DNA from: Actinacidiphila yanglinensis | Lineage (GTDB): Bacteria > Actinomycetota > Actinomycetes > Streptomycetales > Streptomycetaceae | Direction of reading: 5' to 3' | DNA length: 64,000 bases | Assembly (NCBI RefSeq): GCF_900107965.1 | Contig: NZ_FNVU01000027.1 | Location: 62,001-126,000 of the forward strand | Made by a program: the position numbers and the translations under genes | The notes under the pieces: model-generated | What the model saw: the letters and a program-made list of their open reading frames with translations, nothing else | Told to the model about the DNA's origin: nothing | Database searches by the model: none | In this document: piece after piece, positions 24,713 through 32,382 of the stretch | Numbering within the stretch: the stretch's first letter is position 1 | How the letters are laid out: each line of letters begins with the position of its first letter

Positions 24713-27700
24713 TCAGTGCTGGGCGCCGGCCCCGGACGGGGCGAGCAGTTCCACCTCGGACAGCGAGGTGGAGGTACCGCCGTTGTTCGCGGTCACCACC
24801 ACGCGGTAGGAGGAGTAGGCGCCCGGGTGGGCGATCTCGAAGGGACGGGTCTGGAGCCGGTTGTCGAAGGTCTGGCCGCTCCGGGTGTCGACGGTCTTCC
24901 AGTGCTTGCCGCCGTCGTCGGAGCCCTGGAGCTGCCAGCTCTTCGGGTCCTGGTCGGCGGTGCTGCCGGAGGTGAGGGTGTAGAAGGTGGCCTTCTGCTC
25001 GGCCGCCTTGCCACTGCCCGGGTAGCTGTAGGTGAACTGCGGCGTCGCGGACGGGAAGGTCACCGCGGTCTTGGAGGTGTTGTCGAACAGCGCGGCGACG
25101 TTCGTGCCGTCGTCCGACGTGCCGGTGCCGAGGTCGGTCCCGGTGGTGTCGGCGAGCGGGTTCGGGGTTCCGCCGGCCGGGGTCAGCGAGGTCTGGACCG
25201 CGTTGCTCCCGGTGCCCCACTGGGACGGCTTGGAGCCCATGGTGAAGTCCAGCACCGCGCCCTTGGAGAGCTGGTCCTGCGTCAGGTAGACCTTGTCGTA
25301 CGGCTTGCCGTTGACCTTCAGCGACTGCACGTAGACGTTGCTGCGGCTGTTGTTCGGCGCGTTGACCGTGATGGTGTGGCCGTTGTCGAGGTGGATCGTC
25401 GCCTTGGTGAACAGCGGCGAGCCGATCTCGTAGTTGCCGCTGCCGGTCTGGAGCGGGTAGAAGCCGAGCGCGCTGAAGATCTGCCAGGTCGAGGTGGCGC
25501 CGTTGTCCTCGTCGCCGGGGTAGCCCTGGCCGATGGAGCTGCCGGTGAACAGCCGCTGCTCGATCTGCCGCACCGCCGCCTGCGTCTTGGCGGGCGCGCC
25601 CGCGTAGTCGTACATGTACGGGATGGCGTAGGACGGCTGGTTGCTCATGCCGAGCTCGCCCATCCGGACGTCACGGGCCTCGATCATCTCGTGGATGGTG
25701 CCGCCGTACGATCCGGTGTCGCCCTGCGCGGTCTCCTGGGTGGAGAAGAACGTGTCGAGCTTCTTCTCCATGTTCTGCTTGCCGCCGTACAGCGAGGTCA
25801 GGCCGGCCGGGTCCTGCGGGACGGTGAACGCGTAGTTCCAGCCGTTGGACTCGGTGTACTCGTAGCCCCAGGTCTTGGGGTCGTAGTCGGCGTCCGGGAC
25901 GCGCCAGGAGCCGTCGGCGGTGCGGCCCTCGAAGAACCCGACGTTCTTGTTGAACAGGGTGGTGTAGTTCTGCGCGCGGGCCAGGAAGTACGCCGACTCC
26001 TCCTGGTAGCGCTCACGGTCGGCCTTGGAGGTGCCGGGGGCGGTGGCGAGCTTCGCCGCCATGGTGCCGATGCCGTAGTCGTTGACGTAGCCGTCGAGCG
26101 ACCAGGAGACGCTGCCGTCCACCGAGGTGTTGGTGTAGCCGGTGAACTCGGAGGTGTCGATGCCCTTGCGGCCGGTGCCGGAGTTCGGCGAGACCGTGGT
26201 GGCGTTCTTCACCGCCGCCTCGTACGCCGCCTTGGCGTCGAAGCCGGTGACGCCCTTGGCGTAGGCGTCCGCGAACGCGACGTCGGAGCTGGTGCCGGTC
26301 ATCAGGTCCGCGTAACCGGGCGAGGACCAGCGGGCGGTCCAGCCGCCGTCCTTGTACTGCTGCACGAAGCCGTTGGCGAGCTTGCCCGCGGTGTCGGACT
26401 CCAGCAGGGAGTACGCCGGCCACTCGGTGCGATAGGTGTCCCAGAAGCCGTTGTTGACGTAGACCTGGCCGGAGACGACCTTCGCGCCGGTCTCGGTCGG
26501 CGAGCTCGGGCCCTGCGCCGAGAACGCGCTGGCGTACTGCCACACCGGTTGCGCGTTCGTCCCGGTGTTCTCCGAGGCGGAGTTCGGGTACAGGTTCATC
26601 CGGTACAGGTCGGAGTAGAGCGTGGTGAGCTGGTCGTCGCTGGCGCCCTGCACCTCGACCTTGCCGAGCTTGGCGTTCCACGCCTGCGCGGCGCGGTCCT
26701 TCACGCTGCTGAAGGAGGTGCCCTGCGGGATCTCCTGGTCGAGGTTCTTCTTCGCCTGGTCGGCGCTGATGAACGAGGTGGCGATGCGCATGGTCACCAC
26801 CTTGTTGCCGGAGGTGTCGAACTGCGCGTAGCCGGTGACGTTGTCGCGGCCCGCGCCGGTGGTCTTGGTGGCCGTGCCGGGCGTCCGGTCGAACTCGGCG
26901 TGGATGTACATCCGGCTGGCGCCGGTGGACAGCCCGCTCTTGTGGTCGGCGTAGCCGTCGAGGGTGCCCTTGGCGGCGTCGAAGGTCAGGCCGCCGTTGT
27001 TGTCGATGTTGTCGAAGAGCAGGTCGCCGGTGTCACCGGGGAAGGTGAAGCGCATGATCGCCGAGTGGTCGGCGGGCGCGATCTCCGCCTTCAGGCCGTT
27101 GGTGAACGTCACGCCGTAGTAGTCGGGCTGCGCCACCTCGTCGGAGTGCTTGAAGGGCAGCGCCCGCTTGGTGCGGTCCAGGTCCGGGGTGCCGGTGGCC
27201 GTGGAGGGCATCACCTGGAACAGGTCGCGGTCGCCCATCCACGGGCTGGGCTCGTGGCTGATGCCGAGCGCCTGCAGTTCGGGCAGGTTGTCGTCGTTGT
27301 TCTGCGCGGCGTAGCTGTACTCCCAGCTGTCCGAACCCGCGTCGGTCACCGGGGTGAAGAAGTTGAAGCCGTTCGGGACCGCGGTCAGCGGCAGGTTGTT
27401 GCCGCGGGAGAAGGACCCGGAGGAGTTGGTGCCGCGCCGGGTGTCCACGTGGTCCACGTAGCTCTTGTCGGTGTCGGCCGCCGGGGCCGCGCCGATGGTC
27501 AGGTCGTCGATCCAGCCCTTGAACTGGGTGGCGGCGCCCTCGGTGGCGCTGCCGGCCGGGTCGTCGTAGCCGAGCAGGACGCGGTCGATCGTCTTGCCCG
27601 CGGCGACCTTGCCGACGGACGCGGCGACCGCGTTCCACTGCGACGCGTAGAGGATCTTCGAGTCGCCCTGCGCGCGCGGCGTGAGCGCGACACCGTTGAC

Positions 27701-28696
27701 GTCCTGCGCGCTGTGGGTCAGCTGGCTCAGGTAGGTGCCGTCGGTGAAGTGCAGGTCGATCGAGGCGTACGTGCTGGGGTACTTCAGGTCCCCACCGGTC
27801 AACTCCGGGAAGATGTCGTACGACAGCTGCGTGTCGCGGCCGACCGGGATGTGCACGTCGTACAGCTTGTTCCAGGCGTGCACCGCGCCGGACGCGGTGT
27901 GGGTGCCGGCGTACTCCAGCGCCTTCGCGCCGGTGAAGCCGACGTTGGGCTTGATGTCGGGCCCGGAGGACGGGCCGCTGCCCACCTCGGTGGTCATCCC
28001 GGACACCTGCGGCGGGGCCGCGGAACCGTCGGAGAGGATGAGGTCGCCGAGCTGGGTGGAGCCGGTGTCCCCGCTGTTGGCCGTGATGTTCAGCCGGTAG
28101 TAGCGGTAGGCGCCGGGGTGGGCCACGTCGAAGATGTCGGTGGCGTAGCGGGCGCTGAACTTCGTCCCGCTCTCGCTGTCCACGGTGGTCCAGCTGGAGC
28201 CGTCGGCCGAACCCTGGAGTTCGAAGTCCTTCGGGTCGCGGTCGGGGGTGTCGTTCGCCGAGGTGAGGGCGTACTTCTTGACGGTGACGTCACCGGTCAG
28301 CTGGTACTGGAGCCAGCCGGTGGTGGCGAAGGTCAGCCACTTGGTGTTGGGGTCCTCGTCGGCGGCCTTGGGCGCGGTCTCGTTCGGGGGATTGTCCGAA
28401 CTCGCCGTGACCTGGGCGATCTTGTCCTTGATGCTGCCCGCCAGCACCGGCACGGTCCCGGCGGTCACGCCGGAGACCCAGGGCTTGCCCTTCGCGTCGG
28501 TCTCGGAGGTGCTCGTCCAGGTCGGCTGCGGCTGCCCGGACTCGAAGGACGTGGTGAAGGCCGGGGCGGGGGCGCCGTCCGTGCCGTGCGCGCCGGCCGC
28601 GTGCGCGAGGCCGGCGGCGGGCACGGTCAGCCCCATGGACACCGCTGCCGCCAGCAGTGATCTGGCGAGGGTGCGGCGGGATCGGCCACTTCTCAT
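24713..28696 (-). CDS. Secreted GH92 alpha-mannosidase flanked by F5/8-type binding modules
   Basis: A 1327-residue exported enzyme, second gene of a GH92 operon. Signal peptide about 1-33 (SLLAAAVSMGLTVPAAGLAHA). An N-terminal F5/8C-like module (TGWLQYQLTGDVTVKKYALTSANDTPDRDPKDFELQGSADGSSWTTV) and a second sandwich precede the GH92 unit, which starts near residue 430 (YVDHVDTRRGTNSSGSF) and includes NNGFWDTYRTEWPAYSLL and the catalytic loop PGDEDNGATSTWQIFSALGFYP, with Asp1062 and Asp1064 as base candidates. A second F5/8C-like module forms the C-terminus. GH92 enzymes are Ca-dependent exo-alpha-mannosidases acting on N-glycans or mannans. ATG 28696; AAAGG is 11 bp upstream. Confidence 0.92.
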   Translation of the reverse strand: MRSGRSRRTLARSLLAAAVSMGLTVPAAGLAHAAGAHGTDGAPAPAFTTSFESGQPQPTWTSTSETDAKGKPWVSGVTAGTVPVLAGSIKDKIAQVTASSDNPPNETAPKAADEDPNTKWLTFATTGWLQYQLTGDVTVKKYALTSANDTPDRDPKDFELQGSADGSSWTTVDSESGTKFSARYATDIFDVAHPGAYRYYRLNITANSGDTGSTQLGDLILSDGSAAPPQVSGMTTEVGSGPSSGPDIKPNVGFTGAKALEYAGTHTASGAVHAWNKLYDVHIPVGRDTQLSYDIFPELTGGDLKYPSTYASIDLHFTDGTYLSQLTHSAQDVNGVALTPRAQGDSKILYASQWNAVAASVGKVAAGKTIDRVLLGYDDPAGSATEGAATQFKGWIDDLTIGAAPAADTDKSYVDHVDTRRGTNSSGSFSRGNNLPLTAVPNGFNFFTPVTDAGSDSWEYSYAAQNNDDNLPELQALGISHEPSPWMGDRDLFQVMPSTATGTPDLDRTKRALPFKHSDEVAQPDYYGVTFTNGLKAEIAPADHSAIMRFTFPGDTGDLLFDNIDNNGGLTFDAAKGTLDGYADHKSGLSTGASRMYIHAEFDRTPGTATKTTGAGRDNVTGYAQFDTSGNKVVTMRIATSFISADQAKKNLDQEIPQGTSFSSVKDRAAQAWNAKLGKVEVQGASDDQLTTLYSDLYRMNLYPNSASENTGTNAQPVWQYASAFSAQGPSSPTETGAKVVSGQVYVNNGFWDTYRTEWPAYSLLESDTAGKLANGFVQQYKDGGWTARWSSPGYADLMTGTSSDVAFADAYAKGVTGFDAKAAYEAAVKNATTVSPNSGTGRKGIDTSEFTGYTNTSVDGSVSWSLDGYVNDYGIGTMAAKLATAPGTSKADRERYQEESAYFLARAQNYTTLFNKNVGFFEGRTADGSWRVPDADYDPKTWGYEYTESNGWNYAFTVPQDPAGLTSLYGGKQNMEKKLDTFFSTQETAQGDTGSYGGTIHEMIEARDVRMGELGMSNQPSYAIPYMYDYAGAPAKTQAAVRQIEQRLFTGSSIGQGYPGDEDNGATSTWQIFSALGFYPLQTGSGNYEIGSPLFTKATIHLDNGHTITVNAPNNSRSNVYVQSLKVNGKPYDKVYLTQDQLSKGAVLDFTMGSKPSQWGTGSNAVQTSLTPAGGTPNPLADTTGTDLGTGTSDDGTNVAALFDNTSKTAVTFPSATPQFTYSYPGSGKAAEQKATFYTLTSGSTADQDPKSWQLQGSDDGGKHWKTVDTRSGQTFDNRLQTRPFEIAHPGAYSSYRVVVTANNGGTSTSLSEVELLAPSGAGAQH

Positions 28697-28800
28697 GAAG
28701 GTGCTGCCTTTCTGGTTACGGCTCCAGGTGGTGACCGGCACCCCGCCCGCTGTCCAGGGGTCGCGAACGGGCGGGGCGCCGGCGCATGCGTGACGGCGCG

Positions 28801-31800
28801 TCAGGCGTTGTGGCCGCTGATCGCGTACAGCGCCAGGTTGGTGTTGTCGGGCAGGGTGATCGACTCCGCCGTCCTGCCGCTGTCCAGCGGGACGGAGATG
28901 TGCCACAGGTTGACCGCGACGCCGTCCGGGGTGCCGGACGCGTTGTAGCGGCTGTCGGCGTGCACGGCGATGTCCTCGCCGAGCCGGGGTGAACCGGCCG
29001 CCCAGTCGGTGGCGTTCAGGGCGACCTGCGAGGTGCTGCCGTCGGTGTAGTGCACCGTCGCGGTCGAGGTGACGTCGCCGCCGTGGGCGGACAGCAGCAC
29101 GTCGAGCCCGGAGTAGGCGCGCTGCACCAGCGGCACGGTCTGGCCGTGGGCGGTGGCGAAGTTCTTCGCCGAGCCGCTGGTGTCCGGGAAGTCGTAGGCC
29201 CGGCCGGCCAGCACGCCGGTCCCGGCGGCGGGCATCTGCTCCGCCGGGTAGCTGGTGCCGGTGCCGTCGAAGTCGGCGCCGGTGCCCGCCGCGCCGACCC
29301 CGTCCAGGTCGTACTGCGCGGACAGGTCCTGCGGGCAGTACCCGCTGGTGCCCTGGCAGCTCGCGGTCGTCACCGAGACCGGCACGGTCCTGGTCGCCGT
29401 CGGCCCGCCGGCCTGCTTGACCGCGACGGTGACCGGGTAGGTGCCGTCGGGTGTGCCGGCCGGGGCGGAGACGTGCAGCGGCACCACGTGGGTGGCGGGC
29501 AGCGAGTCCGACACGACGGTGAAGGACGCCTGCTTCGGGTCGACGGTCAGCGGTCCGGCCGCCGAGACCGTGACGGAGCCGCTGACCGTGCCGGGCCCGG
29601 AGAGCACCGCGGACACGTCGACGTCGGCCGCTGCGCCGCCGGTGAGGATCCCCGGCGCGGCCGGGTCGGCGGCAGCCGAGGTGTGCCGGCGGTTGTCCGG
29701 CACGTGGTCCAGGGCGGGCGGCGCGGCCGACGCGGCGGTGCCCCAGGTCGAGGGCTTGCCGCCGACGGTCAGCGCGAGGTCCTTGCCCGCCTTGATGTCG
29801 GCCGTGGTCAGGTAGGTGTCGGTGAGCGCCTTGCCGCCCAGCCGCGCGGTCTGGATGTAGCGGTCGGTGTCACTGCTGCCGGGCGCGGTGACGGTCATCC
29901 CGCCGCCCGGGTAGTACGCCTTGTCGAGTTTCAGGTCGACCCGGTCGAACAGCGGCGTGGACACGCCCCACTGGTCGGTGCCCGGCGCCATCGGGTAGAT
30001 CCCGATCGCGGACAGCACCTGCCAGGCCGACATGGTGCCGAGGTCGTCGTTGCCGGTGACGCCGTCGGGCGCGTCGGCGAACAGCGTCAGCGCGGCGTGC
30101 ACCACGTCGGTGGTCTTCCACGGCTGCCCGGTCGACAGGTAGGTGTACGGGGCGCTGAGGTCGGGCTCGTTCTGCGGGTTGTACTTGTCCTGGTTGTAGT
30201 ACGAGTAGGGGCCGTTGACCCACACGTCCCGGGCGGTGCCGGCCGGGTCCTTCAGCAACTGGTCGTAGGCGAAGAAGGAGTCCAGCCGCGCGTTCGCGGT
30301 GGATTCGCCGCCGATCCGGTCGACGAGGCCGGGCAGGTCCTGCGGGACCAGCCACATGTACTGCCAGGAGGTGCCCTCGTGGAAGCCGACGCTCGCGGCC
30401 GGGTCGCTCGGGCCGACGAAGGCGCCGTCGGTGTCGCGGGCCTGGAAGAAGCCGGTCGCCGGGTTGAGGATGCTGCGGTAGTTCTGGCCGCGGGTCAGGT
30501 ACTTCGCGGCGTCCGCCGTGTGGCCCAGGTCCTTCGCCATGCCGCCGAGGGCCGCGTCGGCCAGGGCGTACTCCAGGGTCGCGGACGGGCCGTGCTGGTA
30601 GTCGTCGTCGCCGGGCTTGGTCTGCGGCCGCGTCGGGTCGTAGGGCACGTAGCCGTTCGCCAGGTACTCCGCGTCGGCCTGGCGGTCGGCGGACGGCGAC
30701 GAGTCGGGGGCCGCGTGGTCCACGTGCTCCTTGAGCACCCGGTAGGCCTCCTCCTCGTGGCCCTTGAGCAGGCCCTGCCGGTAGGCGTCCACCAGGAACG
30801 GGGTGACCGGGTCGCCGGTCATGATGTTGGTCTCGACGGTGGCGTAGCCCCAGCGCGGCAGCTGGCCGCTCTCGTCGGCGACGCGCAGCAGCGACAGCGC
30901 CATGTCGCGGGACTCACGCGGCGCCAGCAGGGCGAGGAGCTGCTGCTGGGTGCGGTAGGTGTCCCACAGCGACCAGTTCTGGTAGTACGTGATGCCGTTC
31001 GCGGGGTGGATCTTGCCGTCCCAGCCGGTGTAGCGGCCGTCGACGTCGTCGCCGACGTTCGGGGCGAGGAAGGAGCGGTACAGCGACGAGTAGAAGGTGC
31101 GCTGCTGCTCGTCCGTGCCGCCGGTCACCCGGATCTGGGCGAGCCGGTCCTGCCACGCCTGCTTGGCGGCGGAGCGGGTGCGGTCGAAGCTGCCGTGCCC
31201 CTCGGCGGCGAGGTTCTTCGCCGCGCCGGCCGGGCCGGTCCACGACAGCGACGTCACGGCGGTGACGGAGCGGTCCTTGGTGGTGTCGAACCGCACGTAC
31301 GCGCCGCCGCGTCCGGTGGAGGTCGAGGAGGCGCTGCCCGCGGTGACGGTGGCGCCGTTCCACGTCCCGTAGGAGGCGAAGGGCCGGTCGAAGCGGGTCT
31401 CGGTGTAGAGCGTGTACGGCTTGGTGTCCTGGCAGAACCCGCTGCCGGTGATGGCCGTGAGGACGGTGCGGTCGTCCACGACGGTCACGGTGCTGCTGGT
31501 GACCTTGTGCAGTGCCTGGCCGCTGTTCAGCAGCACGTTGGCCTTGTCGGTGGCCGGGAAGGTGTAGCGCTGCCAGCCGGTGCGCGTGGTCGCGGTCAGC
31601 TCGGCGGTGATGCCGGTGGCGAGCTTGACCTGGTACGCGCCGGGCGACGCGCTCTCGTCGGAGTGGCTGAACTGCGCCGCGTACTGGGCGTCGTCGGTGC
31701 TGGTGATGTCGCCGGTGGTCGGCAGCACCGGCAGGTCGCCGCCGAGCCCGCAGCCGACGCCCGACAGGTGCACCGAGCTGAAGCCGAGGATGTGGTCCTG

Positions 31801-32058
31801 GCCGTAGTCGTAGCCGGTGTTGTGCCCGGTGTCCGGGGAGAGCTGGACCATGCCGAAGGGCACGGCGGCGCCGGGGTAGGTGTTGCCGTCGTTCTGCGTC
31901 CCGATGAACGGGTTGACCAGGTGGGTGAGATCGCCGCCCGCGCTTCCGCCCGCCGGGCCCGCCGAGGCCGCCCGCGCCGGCAGCGCCACCGCGAACGTCG
32001 CGGCGAGCGCGACCACCGCCGCGGTCGCCGCTCTTCGCAGCCGCGTCCTTCGGGTCAT
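28801..32058 (-). CDS. Secreted GH92 alpha-mannosidase (first gene of the GH92 operon)
   Basis: A 1085-residue exported enzyme. Signal peptide 1-31 (RAATAAVVALAATFAVALPARA). GH92 N-domain: LVNPFIGTQNDGNTYPGAAVPFGMVQLSPDTG, then HLSGVGCGLGGDLPVLP. Catalytic barrel: WSLWDTYRTQQQLLALLAP, MTGDPVTPFLVDAY, and the base loop GNDDLGTMSAWQVLSAIGIYP with Asp671 and Asp672. After residue ~800 come a NEW3-like sandwich (DGTYPVTVAVKQAGGPTATRTVPVSVT) and a C-terminal sandwich ending TLPDNTNLALYAISGHNA, also seen in the gene at 35124. ATG 32058 has GGGGAG at 6-bp spacing. A perfect TGACAACGTTGTCA palindrome lies 18 bp upstream, and the second GH92 gene follows after 104 bp. Confidence 0.94.
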   Translation of the reverse strand: MTRRTRLRRAATAAVVALAATFAVALPARAASAGPAGGSAGGDLTHLVNPFIGTQNDGNTYPGAAVPFGMVQLSPDTGHNTGYDYGQDHILGFSSVHLSGVGCGLGGDLPVLPTTGDITSTDDAQYAAQFSHSDESASPGAYQVKLATGITAELTATTRTGWQRYTFPATDKANVLLNSGQALHKVTSSTVTVVDDRTVLTAITGSGFCQDTKPYTLYTETRFDRPFASYGTWNGATVTAGSASSTSTGRGGAYVRFDTTKDRSVTAVTSLSWTGPAGAAKNLAAEGHGSFDRTRSAAKQAWQDRLAQIRVTGGTDEQQRTFYSSLYRSFLAPNVGDDVDGRYTGWDGKIHPANGITYYQNWSLWDTYRTQQQLLALLAPRESRDMALSLLRVADESGQLPRWGYATVETNIMTGDPVTPFLVDAYRQGLLKGHEEEAYRVLKEHVDHAAPDSSPSADRQADAEYLANGYVPYDPTRPQTKPGDDDYQHGPSATLEYALADAALGGMAKDLGHTADAAKYLTRGQNYRSILNPATGFFQARDTDGAFVGPSDPAASVGFHEGTSWQYMWLVPQDLPGLVDRIGGESTANARLDSFFAYDQLLKDPAGTARDVWVNGPYSYYNQDKYNPQNEPDLSAPYTYLSTGQPWKTTDVVHAALTLFADAPDGVTGNDDLGTMSAWQVLSAIGIYPMAPGTDQWGVSTPLFDRVDLKLDKAYYPGGGMTVTAPGSSDTDRYIQTARLGGKALTDTYLTTADIKAGKDLALTVGGKPSTWGTAASAAPPALDHVPDNRRHTSAAADPAAPGILTGGAAADVDVSAVLSGPGTVSGSVTVSAAGPLTVDPKQASFTVVSDSLPATHVVPLHVSAPAGTPDGTYPVTVAVKQAGGPTATRTVPVSVTTASCQGTSGYCPQDLSAQYDLDGVGAAGTGADFDGTGTSYPAEQMPAAGTGVLAGRAYDFPDTSGSAKNFATAHGQTVPLVQRAYSGLDVLLSAHGGDVTSTATVHYTDGSTSQVALNATDWAAGSPRLGEDIAVHADSRYNASGTPDGVAVNLWHISVPLDSGRTAESITLPDNTNLALYAISGHNA

Positions 32059-32075
32059 GGTGTACTCCCCTTGTT

Positions 32076-32089
32076 TGACAACGTTGTCA
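32076..32089. promoter_or_regulatory. LacI-type operator of the GH92 operon
   Basis: TGACAACGTTGTCA is a perfect 14-bp palindrome with central CG, the form of LacI-family operators, 18 bp upstream of the GH92 start codon. The 12-bp core recurs upstream of the third GH92 gene (38573-38584). Confidence 0.8.
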
Positions 32090-32189
32090 GCTTCCCCGCG
32101 CAGGCTGGCACGCGCGGAACCCACGGTGCGGAACATGCCAAGAATGACTGGAATCCTGACGACCGCGGGCCCCGGCGTCAAGCGTTAAT

Positions 32190-32210
32190 CGCCTGACGCT
32201 TCGTCAGGCG
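32190..32210. repeat. Perfect hairpin in the divergent region
   Basis: CGCCTGACG-CTT-CGTCAGGCG, a 9-bp perfect stem with a 3-base loop. Neither flanking gene ends here, so it is not an ordinary terminator; it may be a protein site or shield the two promoters from each other. Confidence 0.55.
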
Positions 32211-32235
32211 GCCCCGGTTGCGGCTTCGTCGATAT

Positions 32236-32247
32236 CGATTCAAGCCG
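32236..32247 (+). promoter_or_regulatory. Shared GH78 motif, distal copy
   Basis: CGATTCAAGCCG, 136 bp upstream of the GH78-type start. It matches CGATTCAATCCG upstream of the other GH78-type gene (16444-16455) at 11 of 12 bases. Confidence 0.4.
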
Positions 32248-32339
32248 CGATCGGCCTGCCGGGCACCCCCGGAATCGTCTCGGCGCGACACCTGGACGAA
32301 GCGGGAATGTGCTTGTAGCCTCAAGCCGCACTTCTTGGA

Positions 32340-32351
32340 TGAATCGTTTCA
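32340..32351. promoter_or_regulatory. LacI-like palindrome upstream of the second GH78-type gene
   Basis: TGAATCGTTTCA (in the wider ATGAATCGTTTCAT) is palindromic except for its two inner pairs and has a central CG. Its complement contains CGATTCA, the core of the motif shared with the other GH78-type gene. It lies 31 bp upstream of the start codon. Confidence 0.5.
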
Positions 32352-32382
32352 TTCCACACCCCCCGAGTCGGGAGCCGCACCC

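Larger units (their letters stand above)
32059..32382. other. Divergent regulatory region, 324 bp
   Basis: Between the divergent GH92 and GH78-type genes. It holds the GACAACGTTGTC palindrome near the GH92 start, a 9-bp-stem hairpin at 32190-32210, and two CGATTCA-containing motifs near the GH78-type start. No gene is credible here. Confidence 0.7.

Noticed and set aside
24056..28660. A 1534-codon plus-strand frame opposite the GH92 gene
   Set aside because: Gly/Val/Arg-rich shadow of the GH92 gene with no motif, no ribosome site and codon bias of the wrong frame.
29050..32196. A 1048-codon plus-strand frame opposite the second GH92 gene
   Set aside because: Shadow frame of a well-supported GH92 gene; composition is not protein-like.
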